The notes beneath the pieces were generated by a model. That model was not told where the DNA came from and did no database searches. It saw nothing but the letters and a program-made list of their open reading frames with translations. Of a DNA stretch of 64,000 nt, positions 1-10,300 are shown one piece after another. Within the stretch, counting starts at the first letter, position 1, and each line of letters starts with the position of its first letter. The stretch is from Spiroplasma ixodetis. GTDB taxonomy: Bacteria > Bacillota_I > Bacilli_A > Mycoplasmatales > VBWQ01. The DNA lies in the NCBI RefSeq assembly GCF_027923845.1, contig NZ_AP026933.1:744001-808000 (forward strand). Direction: 5' to 3'. Position numbers and translations under genes: made by a program.

Positions 1-21
1 TATTAATAAACAACCAATACT

Positions 22-333
22 TTATAAAATAGTCATTGAATTAGGATTAATAAGAATTTCTCTTAGTCCTTTTATTGCATAACTAAATGGTAAAAAATTA
101 TACATTACTTGAAAAAACTTGGGTTCTAATTCAACAGGAAAAGTACCACTTGATGAAGAAAGTTGTAATATTAAAAGAATAACAATTAAAAATCTACCTA
201 AATCATGATTAGGAAACATGTGAGCAATTGATTGAACAACCAAGTCAAAAATAATTGCTATTAATCACATGTATAAAAACATTTGTCAAAAACGTTGTCA
301 TAAATCAATATTATTAAATAATAGTAATAATGA
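22..333 (-). pseudogene. C-terminal fragment of a YhgE/Pip-type membrane protein
   Basis: With TGA read as Trp the minus frame is open from the IS256 junction at 333 down to a TAA at 22-24. It contains the hallmark C-terminal pattern of YhgE/Pip proteins (a membrane segment, then GTFPVELEPKFFQVMYNFLP and a YAIKGLREI motif). The family consists of ABC-2-like membrane proteins with an N-terminal helix, a large outer domain and several C-terminal helices, used in export or phage infection in Firmicutes. The N-terminal part lies beyond the IS256 copy at 1708-2654 and is itself broken, so this is the tail of a dead gene. Confidence 0.7.
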
Positions 334-1707
334 GAGGCTTTTTAATAATCTGTGTATCTTTGTTTTACAAAGTTACTAATTTAGATTAATTCTGTCTTCA
401 AATTTTATCATAAAATGAGCAATTGCTGTATTTCAATTTTGAATAGGCAATGTTCATTTTTTTGTTATATTTTCAATTACCAAGTAAAATATTTTGAAAA
501 CTGCCATATCATTAGGAAAAACTTTTTTATTTCTGATGATTTTTCGTAATTGACTATTAACAGATTCAATAGCATTTGTAGTATAAATCACTCTTTTGAT
601 TTCTACTGGATAACTAATAAAAACCATTAAATTATCTCAATTTTTATATCAAGATTTAGTAATTTGAGGATATTGTTTATTTCATTTACTTTCAAACGAT
701 TCTAAAGCTTGCATTGCTTGTTCTTCACTACATGCACTATAAATTGGTTTTAAATCTGCAACTAGACCTTTTCGATGTTTGTATGAAACATATTTTAAAC
801 TATTTCTAATTTGATGAACAATGCATAATTGATGTTCTGTTTTAGGATAAACTGATTGTATTGCTTCTGACATGCCTGTTAAATTATCACTACAAGCAAT
901 AAGAATATCATTTAAGCCACGATTTTTCATTTCTGTGAAATTAGATAATCAAAACTTAGAACCTTCATTTTCACTAATTCATAATCCTAAAACATCTTTT
1001 TGCCTTCTAAATCAACTCCTAATGCTATATAAACTGATTTGTTAATAATCCGTTTATCTTGTCGTACTTTAACTACTATACAATCAAAATAAACAATAGG
1101 ATAAATACTTTCTAATGGTCGATTTTGTCATGCTTTAACATCATCAATAACATCATCAGTAATTTGACTAATAACACTTTCACTAATATCAGCACCATGA
1201 TATAACTCTTGCAACTGCATTCTAATGTCAGATAATGTCATTCCTTTTGCATATAAAGAAAGAACTTGTTGATCAAAACCATCAAATCTTCTTTGCCTTT
1301 TAGGAACTATTACAGGAGTAAAATTACTATTGCGATCTCTTGGTACATCAATTTCAATTTTACCTTGTTGAGTTATTAATTTTTTTGAACTTGTACCATT
1401 ACGAGCATTTTCAGTAGTACTATGTTGATTTTTTTCATATCCTAAATAATTTTGCATTTCAGAATTCAACATTTTTTCAACTAATCTTTTTGTTAATTCT
1501 TTATATAAACCGCCAGGTTTAAAAACTGTTGTTAAATCTTCAGTATTTTCTAGTAATAAATCTACTGCTTTTGATATTGGATCATTATTATTAAAGTTAT
1601 CTTTTTTAGCCATCTGTAACTCACTCTTTCTAGTCATTTAATTATATTTACTAGAATTAATTAAACATAGTTATTTTTGTAAGTTACACAGATTACTAAA
1701 CATTTCC
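334..1707 (-). mobile_element. IS256-family element, copy A (full length, transposase frameshifted)
   Basis: Both ends of the family are present: the 3' end reading gaggctttttaataatctg at 334 and the 5' end reading attactaaacatttcc at 1707. They are imperfect inverted repeats of about 25 bp. The length is one base short of the 1375 bp of intact copies. It interrupts the YhgE-type gene. I see no target duplication. Confidence 0.9.
376..1637 (-). pseudogene. IS256-family transposase, frameshifted
   Basis: This is the same 420-codon transposase as the intact copy at 36399-37661. The N-terminal 170 codons are open, but a T run near 985 has five T instead of six, which shifts the frame before the DNLTGMSEAI segment. 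The C-terminal half continues in the other frame. Mutase-type DDE residues are visible in the two halves ([22 protein letters not shown]). No functional protein is expected unless slippage restores the frame or the base is a sequencing error. Confidence 0.85.
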
Positions 1708-2654
1708 CTCTTGGAAAATCATGTTTTAATTCAAGTTGAGTTTTATATTCTATAATTTCTTTTTGTGAAGTTTATCAACTGATTAATAAATTTTGTAGTT
1801 TTGATTCAGCAAAATTAATTTTTATACTTTGACTTTTCTTACCAAAATATCTTCTGCCTAATGCAGAAAGATAATAAATATTTTTGGTTGTAAGTTTATT
1901 TACTAAAATTAATTTTTAATATCTCTTTTTGTTACACTATTTTTTAGACATTTGTTCATGATATTAAACCAGGAACAGCAATTGAAAGAATTTATAAATT
2001 TCTTTTAAAATTGGTTTAAATGTTGATTATATCAATCTTTATCTCAATAATCAAATACTTGATCACTAATAACAACAGGTAAAAACTTACTAAAAATATT
2101 ATCTTTTAATGGATTTAAAGCAAAATCAAATTTTTTAAAATATAACATTAATAAACTTGTCTGTTTTGTCTAAAGTAATTTGATTAATAAGATTCCAAAT
2201 TCTTCCTGGAGTTTTAATATTTTCAATAACTACTTTAAAAGCTTTTTTAAAAAAATCATTAAAATCCTTAGTAAAACAACTATCAATAATAATTTCAGAT
2301 AAAAAAGTTTTGTCATTTTGATGTTGATAATAACTTTTTCAATCATCATAATAATAAACAGTAAATGTTTTTTTCTCATTGTTAATTTGTAAATCATTAA
2401 TTTTAAATTCATAAGCATCACTACTATTAGGATTTTCATCATCCAAATTTAAATTATGTCTATTAATAACACGATTAATTCCTAGTGCAGAACTATCATT
2501 ATTAACTAAAGCAATTGATAAACGATTAATATTTCCCAATCGATAAAAAAAGCTCATAAAGCAATAAACGCATATAAAAATGGAATAAAACATATTGCAA
2601 TACTTTTAATAACTGTTCTTTTATTTTTATAAATGTATTTAATTTGACTTTAAA
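1708..2654 (-). pseudogene. N-terminal part of the YhgE/Pip-type gene, decayed
   Basis: Reading leftwards from about 2650, one frame gives an N-terminal membrane helix (IPFLYAFIALWAFF). After a run of seven T near 2553 a second frame gives YRLGNINRLSIALVNND, the usual continuation in YhgE/Pip N-termini. The two match only if one base is added in the T run. The second frame stays open to a TAA at 2135-2137, and 1708-2134 has no sustained frame. Together with 22-333 this is one gene killed by a frameshift, a stop, and the IS256 insertion. A 20-odd-base stretch at 1941-1962 resembles the 3' end of the IS3 copies here. Confidence 0.6.
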
Positions 2655-2944
2655 ATTGACTTTATTATGATGATTTTTGAATGATAATTTAAAATTTTTA
2701 ACATTTTGATATTAAATTATCTTTAATAAATTTTTTTAATATTATAAATATATTTGATAAAAAGGGAGAAAAAATATTATGGTTTGCAATATAACAATTT
2801 TAATCTTCATATTAAAAATGAAATAATCAAAGTTGGAGATACTTTTCATTTTCAGTTAATAAAAAAATGGATAATATGAATTTGGAAAAATTCATCATAA
2901 ATATTATTTTTGAATTGATTTTTCTTTTTCTTTAAATTAAAAGA
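2655..2944 (-). mobile_element. Remnant of an IS3-family element, first part
   Basis: Positions 2655-2720 match the orfB region of the IS3 copy at about 32490-32560 (same gactttattatgatgattt stretch), and 2918-2941 match the orfB start region. The middle is diverged, and no open frame survives. The remnant continues at 3969-4037 on the other side of the IS1595-like insertion. Confidence 0.65.
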
Positions 2945-3968
2945 CGGACTTCTCCCCACATGTACTTGTGGAGGAAATAATGAAATTGAATGAATTCAAC
3001 AATGCTTTTCAAACTGAAAACAATGTCTTGCATATATAGCAAATTTGAAAGAAAACAAATGTATTAGGTGTTTTAGTTTTAATTTGAATACTTCTGATTT
3101 AAGAAGAATGAGATGTTTGAAATGTAATCAAACATTTAGTATTCTCACAGGCACCATATTTTCAAAGTCACAAACATCTTTAATATCTTGGTTTTATCTT
3201 ATTTTTAGATGAATAAACACCAAACATGGAATTCCATCAACTGATATTGCAAAAGAATTGGGAGTGACTTTGAAAACTGCTTGAAGAATGACTCATAAAA
3301 TCAGAACAGTGCCATTGCTAAACAAAAACCTCAATTCATTGTTGAAGGTACAGTGCAAATGGATGAAATGTATCTTTCACATATGGGTTTAAAAAACAAG
3401 GAAGATCCTTGTTGAATAAAACCTTGATTGTTGGTATTTATGAAAAAACAACCAACAATTTGATTGTGAAAGTATTGAAAAACGCAAACAGTAAAAATCT
3501 TTTGCAGTTTGCAAAAACCACATTTCTTCAAAGTGTGTTGTATATACTGATTTTTGAAAAGGATATCGCGATTTGAAATCGGTTTTCACTAAGCATGAAA
3601 CAGTTAACCATCAAGATGGCTATGTTTCAAAAACTGGTGTAAATACCAACCAAATTGAGTCAGTATGAAAACATATACGAAGAACATTTAAAACACATAT
3701 CAAAGTTGCAAAACATCATATTCATTTATATGCAAAAGAAGCTGCATATAAATTCAATAACATACCTAGTTTTGAAACTGTAACTATGTTTGATTTAAAA
3801 ATATGGGGAGAATGTAGATAGGCTTTTCTCAGTTTTATTGATAAAATTAAAATAGTACATAAAGGGAGAAAAGAAGTTCGTAGACTAATAATATTTTTAA
3901 TATTTATGTGATAAGTATTAAAAATTTAAAAATAGTAATCAAATTGAAAATAAGGAGAGAAAAGTTCC
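2945..3968 (+). mobile_element. IS1595-like element, copy 1 (old, decayed)
   Basis: It starts with the cggacttctccccacatgta end and finishes at ggagagaaaagttcc. Flanks are ttaaaaga and ttaaaaaa, a 7/8 match to an 8-bp target duplication. After the usual terminal palindromic segment it carries a further ~100-bp segment ending in a similar gagaaaag block, which the other copies lack. It lies inside the IS3 remnant, so it inserted after that IS3. Confidence 0.75.
2980..3798 (+). pseudogene. IS1595-family transposase, multiply frameshifted
   Basis: The gene begins with ATG behind a GGAGG ribosome site, like the intact copies. It then shows one-base changes in reading frame near codon 15, around 3305, at the TTTAAAAAAC run near 3390 and near 3515. 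Recognisable blocks are the zinc ribbon (CIRCFSF...CLKCNQTF), DEMYLSH and the C-terminal NQIESVWKHIR block. It is the most diverged copy in the window and is not functional. Confidence 0.8.
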
Positions 3969-4037
3969 TTAAAAAAAAATAATATAGTTGTTTTAGAGAG
4001 TTTTAAAAAACGACACATTGAGACATTGATAATGAAT
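3969..4037 (-). mobile_element. Remnant of the IS3-family element, second part
   Basis: The sequence aataatatagttgttttagagagttttaaaaaacgacacattg-type block matches the start of IS3 orfB near 32735-32765. It is the other side of the remnant at 2655-2944 and is cut on its right by IS256 copy B. Confidence 0.65.
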
Positions 4038-5412
4038 GAGGCTTTTTAATAATCTGTGTATCTTTGTTTTACAAAGTTACTAATTTAGATTAATTCTGTC
4101 TTCAAATTTTATCATAAAATGAGCAATTGCTGTATTTCAATTTTGAATAGGCAATGTTCATTTTTTTGTTATATTTTCAATTGCCAAGTAAAATATTTTG
4201 AAAACTGCCATATCATTAGGAAAAACTTTTTTATTTCTGATGATTTTTCGTAATTGACTATTAACAGATTCAATAGCATTTGTAGTATAAATCACTCTTT
4301 TGATTTCTACTGGATAACTAATAAAAACCATTAAATTATCTCAATTTTTATATCAAGATTTAGTAATTTGAGGATATTGTTTATTTCATTTACTTTCAAA
4401 CGATTCTAAAGCTTGCATTGCTTGTTCTTCACTACATGCACTATAAATTGGTTTTAAATCTGCAACTAGACCTTTTCGATGTTTGTATGAAACATATTTT
4501 AAACTATTTCTAATTTGATGAACAATGCATAATTGATGTTCTGTTTTAGGATAAACTGATTGTATTGCTTCTGACATGCCTGTTAAATTATCACTACAAG
4601 CAATAAGAATATCATTTAAGCCACGATTTTTCATTTCTGTGAAATTAGATAATCAAAACTTAGAACCTTCATTTTCACTAATTCATAATCCTAAAACATC
4701 TTTTTTGCCTTCTAAATCAACTCCTAATGCTATATAAACTGATTTGTTAATAATCCGTTTATCTTGTCGTACTTTAACTACTATACAATCAAAATAAACA
4801 ATAGGATAAATACTTTCTAATGGTCGATTTTGTCATGCTTTAACATCATCAATAACATCATCAGTAATTTGACTAATAACACTTTCACTAATATCAGCAC
4901 CATGATATAACTCTTGCAACTGCATTCTAATGTCAGATAATGTCATTCCTTTTGCATACAAGGAAAGAACTTGTTGATCAAAACCATCAAATCTTCTTTG
5001 CCTTTTAGGAACTATTACAGGAGTAAAATTACTATTGCGATCTCTTGGTACATCAATTTCAATTTTACCTTGTTGAGTTATTAATTTTTTTGAACTTGTA
5101 CCATTACGAGCATTTTCAGTAGTACTATGTTGATTTTTTTCATATCCTAAATAATTTTGCATTTCAGAATTCAACATTTTTTTAACTAATCTTTTTGTTA
5201 ATTCTTTATATAAACCGCCAGGTTTAAAAACTGTTGTTAAATCTTCAGTATTTTCTAGTAATAAATCTACTGCTTTTGATATTGGATCATTATTATTAAA
5301 GTTATCTTTTTTAGCCATCTGTAACTCACTCTTTCTAGTCATTTAATTATATTTACTAGAATTAATTAAACATAGTTATTTTTGTAAGTTACACAGATTA
5401 CTAAACATTTCC
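4038..5412 (-). mobile_element. IS256-family element, copy B (intact, 1375 bp)
   Basis: Both imperfect terminal repeats are present and the length equals copy E. It directly abuts a second, 3'-truncated IS256 copy (5413 on) in the same orientation, giving a head-to-tail array. No target duplication is visible. Confidence 0.9.
4080..5342 (-). CDS. IS256-family transposase (intact)
   Basis: A 420-aa transposase that cuts and moves IS256-type elements. The frame is uninterrupted with TGA as Trp, from ATG at 5342 to TAG at 4080. The DDE core is visible: DCIVVKVR near residue 180, DNLTGMSEAI near 245, and [14 protein letters not shown] near 355. A second in-frame ATG eight codons on (MAKKDNF) could be the real start. 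It has Lys for Glu in RLVKKML compared with the other copies. One of only two intact IS256 transposases here. Confidence 0.9.
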
Positions 5413-6404
5413 GCCATATCATTAGGAAAAATTTTTTTATTTCTGATGATTTTTCGTAATTGACTATTAACAGATTCAATAGCATTTGTAGTATAAATCA
5501 CTCTTTTGATACTGGATAACTAATAAAAACCATTAAATTATCTCAATTTTTATATCAAGATTTAGTAATTTGAGGATATTGTTTATTTCATTTACTTTCA
5601 AACGATTTTAAAGCTTGCATTGCTTGTTCTTCACTACATGCACTATAAATTGGTTTTAAATCTGCAACTAGACCTTTTCGATGTTTGTATGAAACATATT
5701 TTAAACTATTTCTAATTTGATGAACAATGCATAATTGATGTTCTGTTTTAGGATAAACTGATTGTATTGCTTCTGACATGCCTGTTAAATTATCACTACA
5801 AGCAATAAGAATATCATTTAAGCCACGATTTTTCATTTCTGTGAAATTAGATAATCAAAACTTAGAACCTTCATTTTCACTAATTCATAATCCTAAAACA
5901 TCTTTTTTGCCTTCTAAATCAACTCCTAATGCTATATAAACTGATTTGTTAATAATCCGTTTATCTTGTCGTACTTTAACTACTATACAATCAAAATAAA
6001 CAATAGGATAAATACTTTCTAATGGTCGATTTTGTCATGCTTTAACATCATCAATAACATCATCAGTAATTTGACTAATAACACTTTCACTAATATCAGC
6101 ACCATGATATAACTCTTGCAACTGCATTCTAATGTCAGATAATGTCATTCCTTTTGCATACAAGGAAAGAACTTGTTGATCAAAACCATCAAATCTTCTT
6201 TGCCTTTTAGGAACTATTACAGGAGTAAAATTACTATTGCGATCTCTTGGTACATCAATTTCAATTTTACCTTGTTGAGTTATTAATTTTTTTGAACTTG
6301 TACCATTACGAGCATTTTCAGTAGTACTATGTTGATTTTTTTCATATCCTAAATAATTTTGCATTTCAGAATTCAACATTTTTTCAACTAATCTTTTTGT
6401 TAAT

Positions 6405-7481
6405 GCAAAATTGTAAAGGTAAGTGCAACTAAATTATTTTTCTATTCAAATATTCGATTGGTGAAAGATAATTTAGTATTTTTCTGGGTCTTTGGTTTAA
6501 AGACAATATAAATTTATGAACTTCATTTTTATTAGTTTTTGAAAAAATAAATTTTTTAGGAAATTTTTCTCTAATTAAACCATTAGTATTTTCATTAGTA
6601 CCTCTTTGTCAAGGTGAATATGGATTTGCAAAATAAATTTTCACATCTAACTTTTTTCAAGTTGTTGTCAATTTGCAAATTCTTTACCACGATCAAAAGT
6701 AATAGTTTTAACAATATTTTTAGGAAGAATTGATAAATAATGAATGATATTTTTATTAATAACTTTAGTAGTTTTGTTTTTAACTAACATTGCTAAAGTA
6801 AATCTTGATACTCTTTCAACTAAAGTTATTAAACATGATTTACTTTTACCTCTTGATGATACTATAGTATCTCCTTCTCAATGACCAAGAGTTATGCGAT
6901 CATTAACATTATTATCTCGTTCTTTAATTGATTTACCATTAAATTTACCACGATTTTCTTGAGATCTTCGTTTTTTACCTTTTCTTCTTAAATTTTTACT
7001 AGTAACTTTATCAAATAATCCAGAATAAATTCAATTGTAAATTGTTTTAAAGCTGATAGCTCATTGTTTATGAAAATTTTTAATTCTGCCATAAATTTGT
7101 TCAGGTGATCAGCCCAATAATAGTTTTTGTTGTATATATTTGACTAAATCTTTATATTTAAACTTATGAAAAATAATATGTGATTTTTTTCTATTTACAG
7201 CTTTATTTTGTGCAATTAATGAAAAATAATGATCATTATCTTTATTTCTATTAACTTCTCGAATAATAGTACTAATACTTCGATTAAGATTTTTAGCTAT
7301 TTCACTAATTTTAACTTTAAATTTCAATTGATTCTCAATATAAATTCTTTCATCTATCCCAATATGTTTATAACTCATATAAAAACTCCTTACTTTTTCT
7401 AAACTAAATTTAGCATTATGAAATTTTTATATGAGAATTTTTTGCAATTTTATTTACTTGCACTTACAAGTATAATTCAGC
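6405..7481 (-). mobile_element. IS30-family element, copy A (complete, transposase frameshifted)
   Basis: Ends read gcaaaattgtaaaggtaagtgc at 6405 and, inward from 7481, gctgaattatacttgtaagtgc, forming imperfect inverted repeats. A 4-bp direct repeat taat flanks it inside IS256 copy C, which fixes the boundaries. It is one base shorter than copy B. Confidence 0.88.
6429..7378 (-). pseudogene. IS30-family transposase, one-base frameshift
   Basis: It is identical in plan to the intact gene at 12369-13319: an N-terminal helix-turn-helix, then the DDE domain. The run encoding the Lys stretch after FANWQQLE has one T fewer (near 6654), so the last ~85 codons, including the catalytic Glu region (NENTNGLIRE), are out of frame. 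Confidence 0.85.
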
Positions 7482-7695
7482 TAATTCTTTATATAAACCG
7501 CCAGGTTTAAAAACTGTTGTTAAATCTTCAGTATTTTCTAGTAATAAATCTACTGCTTTTGATATTGGATCATTATTATTAAAGTTATCTTTTTTAGCCA
7601 TCTGTAACTCACTCTTTCTAGTCATTTAATTATATTTACTAGAATTAATTAAACATAGTTATTTTTGTAAGTTACACAGATTACTAAACATTTCC

Positions 7696-7774
7696 AAAGA
7701 AAACTAAATACTAGTTTACAAATGGTTGTTCTGTCCTTTATTTCAATTTTATTAAAAAGATTCTAAACAGGTTC
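7696..7774 (+). mobile_element. IS5-family element, 3' end remnant
   Basis: The last 79 bases of the IS5 copies of this window (from aaagaaaactaaatac to the caggttc end) sit against the 5' end of IS256 copy C. The rest of the element is missing. Its outer end supplies the last codons of the PemK-like gene. Confidence 0.85.
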
Positions 7775-8112
7775 TTATAAGGGTTGCTTTCAATTATTTT
7801 CATTAACTTACTATTTTCATCAATTTGAATTGGTTTTCTTTTTTCATAATCAAATCAAAAACCTTTAATTTGATTTATTGTTATATTTCTAAGATAAATA
7901 GGTCTAATATAACAAATTTTATTATTTATAGTTACATTTCCTAAATCATGATTACTTGATTGAGTTGACAATAACTGAACTCTTATAAATTCTGGGTGTG
8001 TTTTTAATACAATAGCAGGCCTTCTATTTTGCTTACCCTCGTGTTCATCACCCGATATACAAACAATAATGCCACGGCCTTTTTTAAGTTTTCATCAATT
8101 AATTTCTTGCAT
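7738..8112 (-). CDS. PemK/MazF-like small protein (putative toxin)
   Basis: A 124-aa frame from ATG at 8112 to TAA at 7738. The first half has the PemK/MazF pattern: a KGRGIIVCISGDEHEGKQN stretch, then RRPAIVL, then a strand with QLLSTQSS. Members are usually mRNA interferases of type II toxin-antitoxin pairs. The last 12 or so residues are encoded by the end of an IS5 remnant, so the natural C-terminus was replaced. A ribbon-helix-helix gene lies upstream on the same strand, but the gap is 122 nt rather than the usual few bases. It holds an opposite-strand promoter and terminator. Family assignment rests on eye-matched motifs only. Confidence 0.55.
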
Positions 8113-8134
8113 GTAAATTCAACTTTCCTAAAAT

Positions 8135-8163
8135 TTGACATATATATACTTTTATCGTATAAT
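8135..8163 (+). promoter_or_regulatory. Consensus sigma-70 promoter on the strand opposite the PemK/RHH genes
   Basis: TTGACA at 8135-8140, exactly 17 bases, then TATAAT at 8158-8163. Both hexamers are perfect. The next gene-sized frame on this strand is absent, so it probably makes a short RNA. Confidence 0.75.
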
Positions 8164-8169
8164 TAATTT

Positions 8170-8243
8170 GTTAGTACAGGTAATACTGTGCAAGGGGGTA
8201 TATCCCTCACACTGCCCAACATTAAGTTGGGTATTTATTTTTT
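8170..8243 (+). ncRNA. Candidate ~74-nt antisense/small RNA
   Basis: The start is inferred seven bases after the perfect TATAAT, and the end from the terminator at 8215-8243. The RNA would hold two hairpins before the terminator: acag/ctgt around 8175-8188 and a GUG-GGG / CCC-CAC pairing around 8188-8211. It is complementary to the leader of the PemK-like gene and overlaps the last codons of the ribbon-helix-helix gene. The arrangement recalls the CopG-antisense RNA control of small rolling-circle plasmids, but no replication gene is present here. Confidence 0.55.
8215..8243 (+). terminator. Intrinsic terminator of the small RNA
   Basis: Stem cccaac/gttggg with loop attaa at 8215-8231, followed by tatttatttttt. 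The T-rich side is on the plus strand only, so it terminates plus-strand transcription. It overlaps the stop codon of the ribbon-helix-helix gene on the other strand. Confidence 0.65.
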
Positions 8244-8603
8244 AGTTATTATTTTTTTAATTTCATTAATAGCGTTCTGTAATTCTTCATCTCATATATA
8301 TAAATTAAGATTTTCATTTTCATTGTAACCTTTTTCTTGTTCAATATATGCCCAGTGAAAGTTTAATTCATTAAAACGAGTAAGTATTTTTTTTCTTGTA
8401 TTAATATCAGAATCAAAATTAATTGTTAATATTCTAATAATAGTAGATGGAATATTAGAATTATAATCTCTTGTAATAATTAAAGGTAACTCAGGTTTTA
8501 TAATATCTAATTCCCTTTTAAGCAACTTTCTTGTTAATTGACTAAAAGTTAAATCATTTTCTTTACAATATTTTTGTGTTTTATCTTTTAGTTCCTTTTC
8601 CAT
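8235..8603 (-). CDS. Ribbon-helix-helix protein, possible antitoxin (5' end damaged)
   Basis: A 122-aa frame, ATG at 8603 to TAA at 8235, with TGA as Trp near the C-terminus. Residues 1-35 (MEKELKDKTQKYCKENDL, then SQLTRKLLKREL) look like the two helices of an Arc/CopG-type DNA-binding domain. The frame is open upstream and reads RVQIW just before the Met, which is what the DNA-contacting beta strand would look like. The IS5 insertion at 8621 cuts it there. So the annotated ATG may be an internal Met of a truncated gene, and no ribosome site is evident. The C-terminal 85 residues are unrecognised. Confidence 0.55.
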
Positions 8604-8620
8604 TCAAATTTGAACTCTTA

Positions 8621-9482
8621 GAACCTGTTTAGAATCTTTTAGAAAATAAGGTAAAATTACTATATATTTTAAAATAAGAGGTATATATGCATAAAAATTA
8701 TCCAAGTCATGTTACTAAAGAACAATTTGAGAACATAAAATCAACTTTAGAAAACAGCAAAAAGAAAACAAAACCAAGAAATTTAGATTTATATGAAGTG
8801 TTTTGTGCAGTTTTATATGTATTAAAAAGTGGTTGTCAATGAAGAATGTTACCAAAAAATTTTCCAAAATGACAAACTGTATATTATTATTTCCAAATTT
8901 GAAGTAAAAACAATGATAAAGAACCTAGTGTATTGCAATTAATTTTAAAAAAATTAGTTAAAAAGATTCGTATTAAGAATCATCGAAAAGAAAAAACTAG
9001 TTTTTGTATAATTGATTCGCAAAGTGTTAAAAATACAGATACTACTGAAAATAAAGGTTATGATGCTGGTAAAAAGATTTCAGGAATAAAACGTCATATT
9101 GCAGTTGATACGCAAGGTTTACCACATGCAATTTACATAACTACAGCAGAAAAAACAGATCGTAATAGTGCTATCATAATGATTAAAAGTGAAAAAGAAA
9201 ATCTTTCTACAGTTCAAAAAATAATAGTAGATGCTGGCTATACTGGTGAAAAATTTGCTTCTGCAATCAAAACAATCATAAATGCAAATGTTGAAGTTGT
9301 AAAACGTAATGAATTACATTCTTTTGTAGTACTACCAAAAGATGAGTTGTAGAACGAAGCTTTGCATGATTAGAAAAATGCAGAAGATTATGAAAAAATT
9401 GTGAAAGAAAACTAAATACTAGTTTACAAATGGTTGTTCTGTCCTTTATTTCAATTTTATTAAAAAGATTCTAAACAGGTTC
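8621..9482 (+). mobile_element. IS5-family element, copy 1 (862 bp)
   Basis: Inverted ends gaacctgtttagaatctttt, with the 3-bp direct repeat tta at 8618-8620 and 9483-9485. One transposase gene is inside. Without it, the metB-like reading frame and the ribbon-helix-helix gene would be adjacent. Confidence 0.9.
8687..9474 (+). pseudogene. IS5-family transposase, frameshifted near the C-terminus
   Basis: ATG at 8687 follows AGAGGT. The N-terminal domain (LDLYEVFCAVLYVLKSGCQWRM) and DDE positions IIDSQSVK and DAGYTG are open. Near 9342 the A run after LP is one base short (4 A against 5 in the other copies), so the ERSFAWLEKCRRL block with the catalytic Glu is out of frame. About 262 aa when intact. 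Confidence 0.85.
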
Positions 9483-10300
9483 TTAGGATGTTCTTTTAAT
9501 CTTGCTGCAATTATTCTTGCATTTTTGCAAGCTCTTCATAATCGTAATTCTAAAGTTGACAGTCCTCTTAAAACAAGAAAGGCATCATGAGGTGATAATA
9601 CAGCTCCTGTTAAATCTTTTAATCCTTCAAAACGAATTTTATTTATTAAAGTACTTTTACCACAAACAATTCCGGCCATAACATCAGAATGACCATTAAT
9701 ATACTTTGTTGCTGAATGGATAACAATATCAGCACCAAAAATTAAAGGTTTAGTAATGATTGGTGTTGAAAAAGTATTATCAACAATTACTTGAATTTGT
9801 GGATTATATTGATGGACAATATCACTAATTGCTTTAATATCTAAAATTTCTAAAGTAGGATTAGCTGGTGTTTCGAAAAAAACAACTTTAGTATTTGATT
9901 TTAATTTTTTTTTAATTTCATCAAGTTTAGTAAAATCAGCAAAATCAACTTTAATTTGAAAGCGTGATATTCCTTTTTCAATAAGTGAATGAGTACCACC
10001 ATAAATTGTTTTTGATGATAATAAATGGTCAGTAGCATTCAATAATGTTCAAAAAGTAGATGCAATGGCCCCCATACCCGATGAGAAAGCAATTGCTTTT
10101 TCTGATCCTTCTAAATGTGCCATTCGTTTTTCTAAAACAGTTGTTGTTGGATTACCAATTCTTGTATAAACATATCCTTCTTCTTGTAAATTAAATATCC
10201 TACCACCTTGTTCGGCACTATCAAAAGCAAAAGTTGTTGATAGATAAATAGGAGGTAGAGCGGCTCCAAATTTATCATTATAATTACCACAATGAACTAA
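9483..10300 (-). pseudogene. Cystathionine gamma-synthase / methionine gamma-lyase-like gene, main part
   Basis: The frame (TGA as Trp at 10043) encodes residues ~19 to ~290 of a PLP-dependent Cys/Met metabolism enzyme. It includes the substrate/PLP region (YTRIGNPTTTVLEKRMA, FSSGMGA) and the PLP-lysine motif SATKYINGHSDV. It ends at the IS5 insertion (KNARIIAARLKEHP), about 90 residues short of the usual ~380. The 5' end is cut by the IS1595-like double insertion at 10301-12123; the first 19 codons are at 12124-12179. Whether it was a synthase or a lyase cannot be told from these motifs. ridA lies upstream on the same strand. Confidence 0.85.
10293..10300. repeat. 8-bp target duplication tgaactaa (left)
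   Basis: The same eight bases recur at 12124-12131, beyond a second partial IS copy. Both IS copies therefore lie in a single insertion site, and removing them restores the metB-like frame (KLVHCGNYN). Confidence 0.9.

Larger units (their letters stand above)
5413..7625 (-). pseudogene. IS256-family transposase, interrupted by IS30 and 3'-truncated
   Basis: Codons 1-44 lie at 7494-7625 and the rest at 5413-6404. The mutase domain is open in pieces (114 codons at 6035-6379 and 82 codons at 5588-5836), but the C-terminus after the TTNAIES region is lost and a 4-base loss near 5510 shifts the frame. Confidence 0.85.
5413..7695 (-). mobile_element. IS256-family element, copy C, truncated and split by IS30
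   Basis: The 5' end of the element is at 7695. The 3' end is missing, the copy starting at gccatatcattagg next to copy B. An IS30 element (6405-7481) sits inside it with taat duplicated on both sides (6401-6404 and 7482-7485). The remaining transposase also lacks four bases near 5510. It is a dead copy. Confidence 0.88.

Noticed and set aside
1938-1965. Short match to the IS3 3' end inside the YhgE-type remnant
   Set aside because: About 22 bases only, with unrelated flanks; could be a remnant but not enough to call an element.
2230-2442. 70-aa minus-strand ORF
   Set aside because: Low-complexity hydrophobic shadow frame of the YhgE-type pseudogene.
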